NCBI GenBank assembly: GCA_963847965.1
Contig: CAWKCG010000003.1
Location: forward strand, 1-64,000
DNA: 64,000 bases
Reading direction: 5' to 3'
Source of the DNA: Palsa-504 sp963847965
GTDB taxonomy: Bacteria > Actinomycetota > Actinomycetes > Streptosporangiales > Streptosporangiaceae
The notes under the pieces are model-generated. The model did not search any database. It saw nothing but the letters and a program-made list of their open reading frames with translations, and was not told the origin of the DNA. Positions within the stretch are counted from its first letter, which is position 1. Each line of letters starts with the position of its first letter. A program made the position numbers and the translations under genes. Below, piece by piece: positions 53,774 to 62,606 of this stretch.

Positions 53774-55162
53774 ATGAACCCGACGACTCCCTTCGATCCC
53801 GGCTCCGCCAACTCGCATGGCGGCACCATCATGCGGCCTAGCGCCGTCACCTGGGGACACCAGGGCGCGCCCGAGAACCCGCAGCCGGGCACCGACCCGG
53901 GGAGCTTCGCCACGCCCGGCGCGATCGAGCGCGCGCTCGCGGCCGCCGCCGAAGACCCCGCCCGGGTGACTGACCTGCTCGACGAGCTTAGCCGGGGCCG
54001 GCTCTGGCTCCCGCTGCCCGATGACGACCGGCCGGTCACCGACGGCTCGGCCGTGACGCTCCCGACGGTCACCTACCGGGGGGCCGAGTTCGTCCCTGCG
54101 TTCACCTCCGCGGGCGAACTGGCGGCGTGGAACCAGAGCGCCAGATCCCTCGGGCGGGGATCGGTCCCCGCCTCGCGCCTGCCTGAAGAGGACGCTCAGC
54201 CGCAGCCGGGCGACCGCGCTTCCGCGGCCACGCCGCACATCGTCGTCCCGGCGGCCGACCTGGCCAGGCTGCTGCCTGCCGGAATGGGCATCGCGCTGAA
54301 CCCGGGGACGAAGGCCAGCATTCCCGTCTACCCGGACGACGTGCGCTACCTGGCGGCGGAGCGGATGCCCCTCGCGGACGGCGACGGCGCCCAGATCGGG
54401 GTGGGCCGTCCCCCCGCCGACCCGGTCGCGCTGCTCACCGAGATGCGGGCCGTGCTCGGCTCCATTCCCGATGTCCGCGAGGCGTCCAGGACCTGGCTGT
54501 CGGTCCCCGGGCAGGGCGAGGGCCTGGTCATCTCCGTAACGCTGCACGACCCGGCCAGCGAGAAGGTGCAGCTGGACGTGATCACCGCGATCGAGCGGGC
54601 CGTCGACGCGGTTCCCGGCCCTGGGTTCCCCATCGATGTCACCTTCCCGGGCGAGGGCGAGCCCGACGAGGTGGACGAGTGGATCGCGGCTCACGCGGAG
54701 CCGTTCTACATCCGGCCCTTATATGTTGAAGCCGAGCGCCCGGAGCTGCTCGCGCCCGTCCTCGGTGATGCTCTCCGGGCCCCACGGCGGCAGCCACACC
54801 CAGTTGATCCGGAAGTCCGCGACCACCCCGTCGAGCGCTTCGGCGGCCTGGTCCTCGATCACGTCGGTCAGCGGGCACGCCGCGCTGGTCAGCGTCATGT
54901 CGATGGTGGCGATCCGGTCGGTGCTGACCTCGACCCCGTAGACCAGCCCAAGGTCCACCACGTTGATGCCGAGTTCCGGGTCAACCACGTCGCGCAGCGC
55001 CTCGAGCACGTCCTCCTGCTCGGCGGTGAGGCCGGTGGTCACCTCCTCGGTCTCCGGCGCCGCCTCCTGCGAGGTCGCGTTCTCCGTCATCGCCTTACCT
55101 CACTTCCATGGCTCGCGCGGTCGCATCCTTCCACGCCATCCAGGCCAGCAGCGCGCACTTGA
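53774..55162 (+). CDS. SseB-like protein, stop lost, reading antisense into the next gene
   Basis: Residues 1 to about 315 look like actinobacterial SseB-domain proteins: RLWLPLPDDDRPV, TVTYRGAEFVPAFTSAGELAAWN, LNPGTKASIPVYPDDVRYLA and a C-terminal SseB-C domain (VRKVQ-like VQLDVITAIERAVDAVPGPGFPIDVTF). The domain is complete at AHAEPFYIRP near 54718, where homologues end, but no stop is present. The frame then crosses the reverse MIP18 gene and stops at 55162, adding about 147 low-complexity residues. Function of SseB domains is unclear (serine sensitivity; type III effector-like in enterics). ATG 53774 is chosen; the frame opens at 53720. Confidence 0.75.
   Translation: MNPTTPFDPGSANSHGGTIMRPSAVTWGHQGAPENPQPGTDPGSFATPGAIERALAAAAEDPARVTDLLDELSRGRLWLPLPDDDRPVTDGSAVTLPTVTYRGAEFVPAFTSAGELAAWNQSARSLGRGSVPASRLPEEDAQPQPGDRASAATPHIVVPAADLARLLPAGMGIALNPGTKASIPVYPDDVRYLAAERMPLADGDGAQIGVGRPPADPVALLTEMRAVLGSIPDVREASRTWLSVPGQGEGLVISVTLHDPASEKVQLDVITAIERAVDAVPGPGFPIDVTFPGEGEPDEVDEWIAAHAEPFYIRPLYVEAERPELLAPVLGDALRAPRRQPHPVDPEVRDHPVERFGGLVLDHVGQRARRAGQRHVDGGDPVGADLDPVDQPKVHHVDAEFRVNHVAQRLEHVLLLGGEAGGHLLGLRRRLLRGRVLRHRLTSLPWLARSHPSTPSRPAART
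54719..55090 (-). CDS. MIP18/DUF59-family Fe-S assembly factor (SufT-like)
   Basis: 123 residues. The DUF59 domain covers LRDVVDPELGINVVDLGLVYGVEV (DPE motif; residues about 31-55), TLTSAACPLTDVIEDQAAEAL with the conserved Cys, and INWVWLPPWGPESITEDGREQLRALGF. In actinobacteria it is the last SUF gene and aids maturation of Fe-S proteins. It starts five bases after the SufU stop. The SseB-like frame lies antisense to it over its whole length. Confidence 0.93.
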   Translation of the reverse strand: MTENATSQEAAPETEEVTTGLTAEQEDVLEALRDVVDPELGINVVDLGLVYGVEVSTDRIATIDMTLTSAACPLTDVIEDQAAEALDGVVADFRINWVWLPPWGPESITEDGREQLRALGFNI

Positions 55163-55550
55163 TCCTGGCCGGGTACTTGGACACGCCCGCGAACGCCATC
55201 GCGTCCTCCAGCACGTCCCCGTCGGGCACGTCGGCGCCGCGCGACTTCATCAGCTCCAGGAACGCCTGGCTGATCCGCATGGCCTCGTCGACCGGCCGCC
55301 CGACCACGAGATCGCTCATCACCGACGCGCTGGCCTGGCTGATCGAGCAGCCGAGCGCGTCGTAGGAGAGGTCCTCCACCACGGGCTCGCCGTCGACGTC
55401 CTTGAGGGTGACCCGCAGGGTCACCTCGTCCCCGCAGACCGGGTTGACGTGGTGCACTTCGGCGTCAAACGGCTCCCGCAGCCCCTTGTGATGAGGGTTG
55501 CGGTAGTGATCCAGGATGATCTCCTGGTACATCGACTCGAGTTGCATCAC
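55095..55550 (-). CDS. sufU: SufU, Fe-S cluster assembly sulfurtransferase
   Basis: 151 residues. Zinc-site Cys residues are in VCGDEVTL (Cys41 region), ALGCSISQASASVMSDLVVG and IKCALLAWMAW, with the family Asp in the first block. SufU accepts persulfide from SufS through zinc ligand exchange and passes it to SufBCD. Followed by the MIP18 gene; 39 bases separate its ATG from the SufS stop. Confidence 0.95.
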   Translation of the reverse strand: MMQLESMYQEIILDHYRNPHHKGLREPFDAEVHHVNPVCGDEVTLRVTLKDVDGEPVVEDLSYDALGCSISQASASVMSDLVVGRPVDEAMRISQAFLELMKSRGADVPDGDVLEDAMAFAGVSKYPARIKCALLAWMAWKDATARAMEVR

Positions 55551-55589
55551 GTCACCTCCTAACGCGGAAAGCTCGTGCGGTCATCCCGG

Positions 55590-56876
55590 CTAGCGTTCCA
55601 CGCCGAAGAAGCGCTGGGCGTAGCGGATGCCCTCGGCCAGGGCGTCTACCTCGGCGTGGGTGTTGTAAACGTAGAAGCTGGCCCGGGTGCTGGCCTGCAC
55701 GCCCAGGGCGCGGTGCAGCGGCCAGGCGCAGTGGTGCCCGGTGCGGACCGCGATGCCCAGTTCGTCGAGCACCTGCCCCACGTCGTGCGGGTGGACGCCC
55801 TGGACCTCGAACGAGACGGCACCGCCGCGGTCCTTGGTGGTGTCGGGCCCCAGGATGCGCACGCCGTTGATCTCGCGCAGGGAATCGAGGGCGTGCGCGG
55901 TCAGCGACTCCTCGTGCGCCGCCACGTTGCCCATGCCCAGCCCGGTGAGGTAATCGACGGCCGCGGCCAGGCCCGCCGCCTCGGCGACGGCGGGGACCCC
56001 GGGCTCGAACCGCTGCGGGGGCGGCAGGAACGTGCTGCCCTCCATCCGCACCACCTCGATCATCGATCCGCCGGTCAGGAACGGCGGCATCGCCTCGAGC
56101 AGCTCGGCGCGGCCGTAGAGCACGCCGATCCCGTAGGGCCCGAGCATCTTGTGCGAGGAAAAGGCGAGGAAGTCGACGCCGAGCGAGGCCACGTCGACCG
56201 GCTGATGCGGCACCGACTGGGCCGCGTCGGCCAGCACCAGCGCGCCCTTCTCGTGCGCCGCCCTGGCGATCTCGGCCACCGGCGGGATCGTCCCCGTGAC
56301 GTTCGACTGGTGGGTCACCGCGACGATCTTGGTCCGGCCGGTGATCATGTCGTCCAGGTGGTCCAGGTCGAGCCGGCCGTCCGCGGTGACGCTCAGCCAG
56401 CGCAGCGTGCCGCCGGTCCGCTCGCACAGCTGCTGCCAGGGGACGAGGTTGGCGTGATGCTCCATCTCGGTGATCAGGATCTCGTCGCCAGGCAGCACGC
56501 GGAACCGCGGCGAACCCGGGACCCCGGCGGAAACGGTCGCGTTGCTCATCGCGTAGGCGACCAGGTTGATCGCCTCGGTGGCGTTCTTGGTGAACACGAC
56601 CTCGCCGGGTTGGGCCCCGATGAACGCGGCCACCTTATCCCTGGCGCCCTCGTAGACGTCCGTGGCCTCCTCGCCGAGCAGGTGGGTGCCGCGATGCGCG
56701 GCGGAGTTGTGCAGCTCGTAGAACGAGCGCTCGGCGTCGAGCACCTGGACGGGCTTCTGCGAGGTCGCCCCGGAGTCCAGGTAGACGAGCTGGTTGCCGT
56801 TGCGCACCGTCCTGGCCAGCGCCGGGAAGTCGGCGCGGATCGCGTCGACGGGAAGGTGCGCCACCGTGGCGTTCAC
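55590..56876 (-). CDS. sufS: SufS, group II cysteine desulfurase
   Basis: 428 residues, PLP enzyme converting Cys to Ala and protein persulfide. PLP Lys is in FLAFSSHKMLGPYGIGVLYG (about residue 230), the His stacking region is VTHQSNVTGTIPPV, and the active Cys lies in VRTGHHCAWPLHRALGV near the C terminus. The ATG overlaps the SufC stop (ATGA). Confidence 0.96.
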   Translation of the reverse strand: MNATVAHLPVDAIRADFPALARTVRNGNQLVYLDSGATSQKPVQVLDAERSFYELHNSAAHRGTHLLGEEATDVYEGARDKVAAFIGAQPGEVVFTKNATEAINLVAYAMSNATVSAGVPGSPRFRVLPGDEILITEMEHHANLVPWQQLCERTGGTLRWLSVTADGRLDLDHLDDMITGRTKIVAVTHQSNVTGTIPPVAEIARAAHEKGALVLADAAQSVPHQPVDVASLGVDFLAFSSHKMLGPYGIGVLYGRAELLEAMPPFLTGGSMIEVVRMEGSTFLPPPQRFEPGVPAVAEAAGLAAAVDYLTGLGMGNVAAHEESLTAHALDSLREINGVRILGPDTTKDRGGAVSFEVQGVHPHDVGQVLDELGIAVRTGHHCAWPLHRALGVQASTRASFYVYNTHAEVDALAEGIRYAQRFFGVER

Positions 56877-57661
56877 GCGGGGACCCCGGCGAACCGCTCG
56901 TACCCCTCGGCCTCCAGCAGGTCGGCCAGCTCGGGGCCGCCCTCCTCGACGATCCGCCCGCCTACGAACACGTGCACGAAGTCCGGCTTCACGTACCGCA
57001 GGATCCGGGTGTAGTGGGTGATCAGCAACATCGCGTGGCCCGGCTGCTCGCGGAACCGGTTGATGCCCTCCGACACGATCTTGAGCGCGTCGATGTCCAG
57101 GCCCGAGTCGGTCTCGTCCAAGATCGCCACCTTCGGGTTGAGCAGCTCGAGCTGGAGGATCTCGTGCCGCTTCTTCTCCCCGCCGGAGAACCCCTCGTTC
57201 AGGTTGCGCTCGGCGAAGGCCGGGTCGATGGAGAGCGCGGCCATGGCCGCGCGCAGTTCCTTCACGAAGACGCGGAGCTTGGGCGCCTCGCCGCGGACCG
57301 CGGTGACCGCGGTCCGCAGGAAATTCGACACCGAGACGCCCGGCACCTCGACCGGGTACTGCATGGCCAGGAACAGGCCGGCCCTGGCGCGCGCGTCCAC
57401 GCTCATGGCCAGCACGTCCTCGCCGTCCAGCGTCACGCTGCCCTGGGTGACCTTGTACTTGGGGTGCCCGGCGATCGCGTAGGCCAGGGTGGACTTGCCA
57501 GAGCCGTTCGGGCCCATGAGGGCGTGCGTCTCGCCCTCGGCGACGGTCAGGTCGACGCCGCGCAGGATCTCCCGCTGCACGCCCGGCCCGCCGGCACCGC
57601 CGGCTGAACCAGCAGGGCCCTCCACGCTGACGTGCAGGTCGCGGATCTCGAGGGTGGCCAC
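56873..57661 (-). CDS. sufC: SufC, Fe-S assembly ATPase
   Basis: 262 residues from GTG 57661 (VATLEIRDLHVSVEG). Walker A GPNGSGKSTLAYAI, signature FSGGEKKRHEILQLELL, Walker B VAILDETDSGLDID. This non-transporter ABC ATPase drives the SufBCD scaffold. A Gly/Ala-rich insert (PAGSAGGAGGPGV) follows strand 1. The frame is open upstream to 57796, but there it is antisense-free overlap with the ferredoxin gene; GTG 57661 coincides with the ferredoxin stop. Confidence 0.96.
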   Translation of the reverse strand: MATLEIRDLHVSVEGPAGSAGGAGGPGVQREILRGVDLTVAEGETHALMGPNGSGKSTLAYAIAGHPKYKVTQGSVTLDGEDVLAMSVDARARAGLFLAMQYPVEVPGVSVSNFLRTAVTAVRGEAPKLRVFVKELRAAMAALSIDPAFAERNLNEGFSGGEKKRHEILQLELLNPKVAILDETDSGLDIDALKIVSEGINRFREQPGHAMLLITHYTRILRYVKPDFVHVFVGGRIVEEGGPELADLLEAEGYERFAGVPA

Positions 57662-57993
57662 TATGACTCCTTGTTGACGGCGACGTAGACGTCGTCGCCT
57701 TCGATCTTGACGGGATAGACGGGAACGGGTTCGGTGGCGGGCAGCCCGGTGGGCTCGCCGGTGCGCAGGTCGAAGCACGACCCGTGCAGCCAGCACTCGA
57801 CGGTGTGGTCGTAGATCTCGCCCTCGGACAGCGGAACCTCGGCGTGCGAGCAGACGTCGCGTATCGCGTAGACCTCGCCCTCGGCCCGGGCTATAGCCAC
57901 CGGCTCCCCCGCCACCTCGACGCCGATCACGCCCTCGGCGGGCAGATCGGATAGGGCGCAGGCCCGGAGGAAGACACGGGTCTCGGTCATCAC
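57661..57993 (-). CDS. Rieske-type [2Fe-2S] ferredoxin of the SUF operon
   Basis: 110 residues with the Rieske ligands in CSHAEVPL (Cys-x-His, about residues 47-49) and CWLHGSCF (Cys-x2-His, about 67-70). Non-heme-oxygenase ferredoxin-like proteins of this size sit between sufD and sufC in many actinobacteria; their role may be electron supply for cluster assembly. Start overlaps the SufD stop. Confidence 0.94.
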   Translation of the reverse strand: MMTETRVFLRACALSDLPAEGVIGVEVAGEPVAIARAEGEVYAIRDVCSHAEVPLSEGEIYDHTVECWLHGSCFDLRTGEPTGLPATEPVPVYPVKIEGDDVYVAVNKES

Positions 57994-59159
57994 AGCGCTC
58001 CAGAAGGCAGGGACCTGGTCAGCTCCGCCTCGATGGCCTCGGTGATCCGCTCACGGAACTCGGGCACCTCGATGGTGTCGATGAGCTGGCCGAAGAACCC
58101 GCGGATGACCAGAGCGCGGGCCTGCTCGTACGGAATGCCGCGGGCCATCAGGTAGAACAGGTGGTGATCCTCGAGCCTGCCGCTGGCGCTGGCGTGCCCG
58201 GCCCCGATGATCTCGCCGGTGAGGATCTCCAGGTTCGGCACCGAGTCGACCCGGGTGCCGTCGGTCAGCACCAGGTTCCTGTTGTACTCGTAGGTGTTCG
58301 TGCCGGTGGCCTCGGGCCTGATCAGGACGTCGCCGATCCACACCGCGTGCGCGTCCTCGCCCTGCAGGGCGCCCTTGTAGGTGACGCGGCTGCGGCAGTT
58401 CGGCTGGTCGTGGTCGACGAACAGCCGGTGCTCGAGGTGCTGGCCCGCGTCGGCGAAGTACAGGCCGGTCAGCTCGGCGTCGCCGCCGGGACCGTCGTAG
58501 CGCACCGAGGGAGCGAGCCGCACCACCGACCCGCCCAGCGTGACCGCGGCGTGCCTGAGCCTGGCGTCCCGCCCGAGGGTGGCGTAGTGGTACGACAGGT
58601 GGACGGTGTCATCGGCCCAGTCGTGCAGGCTGACCAGCGACAGCGACGCGCCGTCGCCGACCACCAGCTCCACGTTGTCCGCGTAGGTGGCGCTGCCGCG
58701 GTAGTCGAGCACGACCACGGCCCGGGAGTACGGCTCGGACTGCACCAGCAGGTGGCCGTACCCGGCGCCGTCGGCGCCGTGCCCGGTCACGGTGACGACC
58801 GTGGGCCGCGAGGCGTCGGCCTCCGCCGGCACCGCGATCACGGTCGCCTCCTCGAACGACGCGTACGCCTTGGCGCTCACCCGGTCGGCCGGGATGAAGG
58901 TGCGCGGGAGGTTAGCCACCGATCGTTCGGCTATAAAGGCTTTTACCTCGGGGGCCGGATCCACCTGCACTTCCACGGGCACCCGGGCGGCGGGCAGCGG
59001 ATTGTCGGTGTGCAGCCCGCGGAGCCGGCGCAGCGGGGTGAACCGCCACTCCTCCTCGCGGCCACCGGGCACGGCGAAGTCCGCCGGGTCGTAGGACCGC
59101 CGTTCGTGCAGCCTGGTGACGGGAGCCGATTCGATCGCTCCCTGAAGCCCAGCCGACAT
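57990..59159 (-). CDS. sufD: SufD, Fe-S scaffold subunit
   Basis: 389 residues. Right-handed beta-helix core with QPNCRSRVTYKGALQGEDAHAVWIGDVLIRPEATGTNTYEYNRNLVLTDGTRV-type block and the C-terminal helical HLFYLMARGIPYEQARALVIRGFFGQLIDTI, the SufB/D signature. Partner of SufB in the SufBC2D complex. Its ATG overlaps the SufB stop. Confidence 0.96.
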   Translation of the reverse strand: MSAGLQGAIESAPVTRLHERRSYDPADFAVPGGREEEWRFTPLRRLRGLHTDNPLPAARVPVEVQVDPAPEVKAFIAERSVANLPRTFIPADRVSAKAYASFEEATVIAVPAEADASRPTVVTVTGHGADGAGYGHLLVQSEPYSRAVVVLDYRGSATYADNVELVVGDGASLSLVSLHDWADDTVHLSYHYATLGRDARLRHAAVTLGGSVVRLAPSVRYDGPGGDAELTGLYFADAGQHLEHRLFVDHDQPNCRSRVTYKGALQGEDAHAVWIGDVLIRPEATGTNTYEYNRNLVLTDGTRVDSVPNLEILTGEIIGAGHASASGRLEDHHLFYLMARGIPYEQARALVIRGFFGQLIDTIEVPEFRERITEAIEAELTRSLPSGAL

Positions 59160-60571
59160 CAGCCGACCGCCCCCTCCATCTGCAGCTCGATCAGCCGGTT
59201 CAGTTCGAGCGCGTACTCCATGGGCAGCTCGCGGGCGATCGGCTCGACGAACCCGCGGACGATCGTGGCCATCGCCTCGTCCTCGGTCATGCCGCGGCTC
59301 ATCAGGTAGAACAGCTGGTCATCTGAGATCTTGGACACGGTGGCCTCGTGGCCCATCTCCACGTCGTCCTCGCGGACGTCCACGTACGGGTAGGTGTCGC
59401 TGCGGCTGACCGTGTCCACGAGGAGCGCGTCGCACTTGACCGTGGACTTGGAGTGTTCGGCGCCCTCCTGCACGTTGACCAGGCCACGGTAGGAGGTCCG
59501 GCCGCCGGCCCTGGCTACCGACTTGGAGATGATCGTCGAGGAGGTGTTCGGCGCGCAGTGCACCATCTTCGCGCCCGCGTCCTGGTGCTGGCCCTGGCCC
59601 GCGAACGCGACCGACAGCGTCTCGCCCCGCGCGTGCTCACCCATCAGGTAGACCGCCGGGTACTTCATCGTCACCTTGGAGCCGATGTTGCCGTCGATCC
59701 ACTCCATCGTCGCGCCCTGCTGCGCGATGGCGCGCTTGGTGACCAGGTTGTAGACGTTGGCGCTCCAGTTCTGGATCGTCGTGTACCGGCAGCGCGCGTC
59801 CTTCTTGACGATGATCTCGACCACCGCGGAATGCAGCGAGTCGGACTTGTAGATGGGCGCGGTGCAGCCTTCGACGTAATGGACGTAAGCGCCCTCGTCG
59901 ACAATGATCAAGGTCCGCTCGAACTGGCCCATGTTCTCGGTGTTGATGCGGAAATAGGCCTGCAGCGGGATTTCCACGTGCACGCCCTTCGGCACGTAGA
60001 TGAAACTCCCGCCCGACCAGACCGCGGTATTGAGCGCGGCGAACTTGTTGTCGCCCGGCGGGATGACCGTGGCGAAATACTCGCGGAACAGGTCCGGCTG
60101 CTCCTTGAGCGCGGTATCGGTGTCGAGGAAAATGACGCCCTTCGCCTCAAGATCCTCGCGGATCTTGTGGTACACCACTTCGCTTTCGTACTGGGCCGCG
60201 ACGCCGGCAATTAGCCTTTGCTTTTCCGCTTCCGGGATTCCGAGCCTATCGTAGGTGTTCTTTATATCCGCGGGGAGCTCGTCCCAGCTCGCGGCCTGCT
60301 TCTCCGTGGAGCGGACGAAGTACTTGATGTTGTCGAAGTCGATATCGGACAGGTCAGCGCCCCAGGTGGGCAGCGGCTTGCGGCCGAAGTACTTCAAGCC
60401 CTTGAGCCGCATGTCGAGCATCCACTCCGGCTCGTTCTTCCGCGCCGAGATGTCGCGGACCACCTCTTCGGACAGGCCGCGGCGCGCGGCCGCGCCGGCC
60501 ACGTCCGAGTCGGCCCAGCCGAACCTGTACGTGCCCAGCCCTTCGAGCTGTTCCTGCGTAGTGGTGGTCAT
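59159..60571 (-). CDS. sufB: SufB, Fe-S scaffold subunit
   Basis: 470 residues, normal length. The beta-helix core includes YVEGCTAPIYKSDSLHSAVVEI and DARCRYTTIQNWSANVYNLVTKRA; the C-terminal DDQLFYLMSRGMTEDEAMATIVRGFVEPIARELP is the SufB signature. Cys in VEGCTAP is the conserved scaffold position. Builds the nascent cluster with SufC and SufD. Start overlaps the SufR stop (ATGA). Confidence 0.97.
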   Translation of the reverse strand: MTTTTQEQLEGLGTYRFGWADSDVAGAAARRGLSEEVVRDISARKNEPEWMLDMRLKGLKYFGRKPLPTWGADLSDIDFDNIKYFVRSTEKQAASWDELPADIKNTYDRLGIPEAEKQRLIAGVAAQYESEVVYHKIREDLEAKGVIFLDTDTALKEQPDLFREYFATVIPPGDNKFAALNTAVWSGGSFIYVPKGVHVEIPLQAYFRINTENMGQFERTLIIVDEGAYVHYVEGCTAPIYKSDSLHSAVVEIIVKKDARCRYTTIQNWSANVYNLVTKRAIAQQGATMEWIDGNIGSKVTMKYPAVYLMGEHARGETLSVAFAGQGQHQDAGAKMVHCAPNTSSTIISKSVARAGGRTSYRGLVNVQEGAEHSKSTVKCDALLVDTVSRSDTYPYVDVREDDVEMGHEATVSKISDDQLFYLMSRGMTEDEAMATIVRGFVEPIARELPMEYALELNRLIELQMEGAVG

Positions 60572-61365
60572 GTCAAGAGCCCTCCGGACTCTGTGGTGAT
60601 TTCGGTGATTTCTGAAGCGGCCCGGCCTTCTCCGGCCGGCCCGGAAATTCCCCTTTGTATAACTACCGCGACCGTACTCGTCTTCCCCGGGCCAGCCTTC
60701 CCAACCGGCTGGGCGGTGACGTGCGTGGTGCAGATGCCGTCGCCGTGCGCGATCGTAGCCAGGCGCTGTACGGGAGTGCCGAGCAACCTACCAAACGCCT
60801 CGGTCTCCGCCTCGCACAGCTGCGGGAACTCGGCCGCCACGTGCGCCACCGGGCAGTGGTGCTGGCAGAGCTGCTCCCCGGCCATGCCGCCGATCGCGGG
60901 CGCCGGGCCGGCCGACGCCGCGTAGCCGTCGGCGGTCAGCGCGCCGGCCAGGGCCTGCACCCGGTCGGCGAGCTCCGGGTGGTCGACCACCGGCGCGTAC
61001 CTGCGCTCCAGGTCGGCGAGCTGCCTGCGGGCGAACTCGGTGACCGCCTCGGGCCCGGCCGTCTCGGCCAGGAAGCGCAGCGCGCTGCTCGCCAGGTCGT
61101 CGTAGGCGTGCTCGAACGCGCTCCGTCCGGCGTCGGTGATGACGAAGACCTTGGCCGGCCTGCCGCGGCCCCGGTTGCCGTAGGTCCTGGCCGTCCTGGT
61201 CTCGATCAGGCCCTCGGCGAGCAGGTTGTCCAGATGGCGCCGGATGGCCGCAGGGGTGAGCCCGAGCCTGCCGCCCAGCGTGGCGGCGGTCGACGGCCCG
61301 AGTTCCAGGATCAGCCGCGCGACCTGGGCCCTGGTCGGGCCCTCGGCTGATCGAAAGCTTTTCAC
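60568..61365 (-). CDS. SufR-like Fe-S-sensing transcriptional regulator
   Basis: 265 residues from GTG 61365 (VKSFRSAEG). N-terminal ArsR/DeoR-type winged helix (ATLGGRLGLTPAAIRRHLDNLLAEGLIETRT, about residues 28-58; RGRPAKVFVITDAGR wing). The C-terminal sensor has GEQLCQHHCPVAHVAAEFPQLCEAE and, further on, GDGICTTHV, the Cys set expected to hold a [4Fe-4S] or [2Fe-2S] cluster in SufR. As first gene of the operon it probably represses sufBDCSU when clusters are plentiful. An ATG at 61410 would extend the N terminus by 15 residues. Confidence 0.93.
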   Translation of the reverse strand: MKSFRSAEGPTRAQVARLILELGPSTAATLGGRLGLTPAAIRRHLDNLLAEGLIETRTARTYGNRGRGRPAKVFVITDAGRSAFEHAYDDLASSALRFLAETAGPEAVTEFARRQLADLERRYAPVVDHPELADRVQALAGALTADGYAASAGPAPAIGGMAGEQLCQHHCPVAHVAAEFPQLCEAETEAFGRLLGTPVQRLATIAHGDGICTTHVTAQPVGKAGPGKTSTVAVVIQRGISGPAGEGRAASEITEITTESGGLLT

Positions 61366-61413
61366 AACGCCATTATGCCGTAAATACCCCTGCCAGGGCA
61401 AACTTTTCACAAC
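61358..61413. promoter_or_regulatory. Direct repeats at the suf promoter
   Basis: CTTTTCACAAC occurs at 61358-61368, overlapping the sufR start codon, and at 61403-61413, exactly 45 bases apart. On the reverse strand this reads GTTGTGAAAAG. The spacing and position suit binding of SufR to its own promoter. Known mycobacterial SufR sites contain TGTGA, also present here. Confidence 0.5.
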
Positions 61414-61429
61414 ACGGACGTGACGTAAA

Positions 61430-62446
61430 TCACGGTCCCACCGCCGGCTCCGGACCCTGGGCGGCGGAGGGCCGCAGACCCAGTACGCGCTCGGCGTTGC
61501 CGCCGGCGATCTTGGCCACGTCGTCCGGGCTGAGCGGCAGCGTGTCGAGCAGCCGGCGGCCCGCCGCGTTGGAGCCGAACGGGTAGTCGACGCTGAACAG
61601 CACCCGGTCCACGCCGAGCACCTGCACGGTGCACATCACCGGCGGGATGCTGAACAGCCCGCTGGTCGTCACCCAGATGTTGCGCAGGAAGTACTCCGAC
61701 GGCGCTAGGGCCAGCCTGTCCGGGCGCAGCAACGCGTCGATGCGGGCCAGCATGAACGGCAGCATCTCGCCGCAGTGGCCGACGATCATCCTGAGCCCGG
61801 GATGGCGGTCGAAAACGCCGGTGGCAACCATCCGCAGCACGTGCAGGCCCGCCTCGGCGTGCCAGCCCCAGGCGCCGGTCGCCAGCCTGGCCGCCACGGC
61901 CGGCGGCAGCCCGCCGTAGAGCACCTCGCGCAGGGCCACCGGCGGCGGCGCGGGATGCAGGTACAGCGGCGCGTCGAGCCGCTCGAAACGGTCCAGCAGC
62001 GGTTCGAACCTGGCGTCGTCCAGGAACGCCCCGTTGGAGCCGAGGGTGCTGTTGACCAGGGCGCCGGCGAAGCCGAGTTCGCCGGTGGCCCGCTCGAGTT
62101 CGTCGGCCGCCGCGTGCGGGTCGGCAGTGGGCAGCGTCGCGAAGCCGGCGAACCGGTGGGGATGCGCCTGCACCGCCGCGGCCAGCAGGTCGTTGGCCTC
62201 GCGGGCGCGGGCCAGCGCCTCGGCGCCTTCGAGGCCCTGTGCGGCCGGGGCCACGTGCGAGATGACCTGCAGGTCGATCCCGTTGGCGTCCATGTCGGCC
62301 AGCCGTCCGGAGGCCAGGTCACGGAGCCGGTCGCCGATCTGCGGGCCCCAGGTGGCCAGCGGGCCCGTGCCGGGCCCCGCCGCAAGGCTGGCCGTCCAGA
62401 AGTGCTCTTCCAGAGCTATCGTCCGCACCCGGATATTGTCGCGCAC
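61430..62446 (-). CDS. Amidohydrolase-family protein (amidohydrolase 2)
   Basis: 338 residues. TIM-barrel metal hydrolase/decarboxylase: TIALEEHFWT at the N terminus (the EEH metal position), APLYLHPAPPP (about residue 166), LRMIVGHCGEMLPFMLARID (about residue 238) and VLFSVDYPFGSN with the catalytic Asp (about residue 300). The family includes gamma-resorcylate and aminocarboxymuconate semialdehyde decarboxylases. It lies just upstream of sufR on the same strand, with 64 bases between, but a metabolic link is not evident. Confidence 0.88.
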   Translation of the reverse strand: MRDNIRVRTIALEEHFWTASLAAGPGTGPLATWGPQIGDRLRDLASGRLADMDANGIDLQVISHVAPAAQGLEGAEALARAREANDLLAAAVQAHPHRFAGFATLPTADPHAAADELERATGELGFAGALVNSTLGSNGAFLDDARFEPLLDRFERLDAPLYLHPAPPPVALREVLYGGLPPAVAARLATGAWGWHAEAGLHVLRMVATGVFDRHPGLRMIVGHCGEMLPFMLARIDALLRPDRLALAPSEYFLRNIWVTTSGLFSIPPVMCTVQVLGVDRVLFSVDYPFGSNAAGRRLLDTLPLSPDDVAKIAGGNAERVLGLRPSAAQGPEPAVGP

Positions 62447-62449
62447 CGG

Positions 62450-62593
62450 TCCGGGGCCCTCGGCCCAGACATCGAGGTGCTGGAGCCCCCCGCCCTGCGC
62501 GCGAGGCTGGCGGAGGCCGCCCGGGCGACCGCCGCGCTGTACCAGCCGATCCGCGCCGGGCGGCAGCGGACCGCGACCTTACCGACGTGCTAG
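62450..62593 (+). pseudogene. WYL-regulator C-terminal remnant
   Basis: The forward strand here encodes SGALGPDIEVLEPPALRARL then AEAARATAALY, the closely conserved C-terminal end of WYL-domain regulators, followed by about 16 residues and a TAG. Upstream the frame is antisense to the amidohydrolase, so the rest of the gene is missing. It is a truncated relic. Confidence 0.6.
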
Positions 62594-62606
62594 CCGACCT
62601 GCCGGG

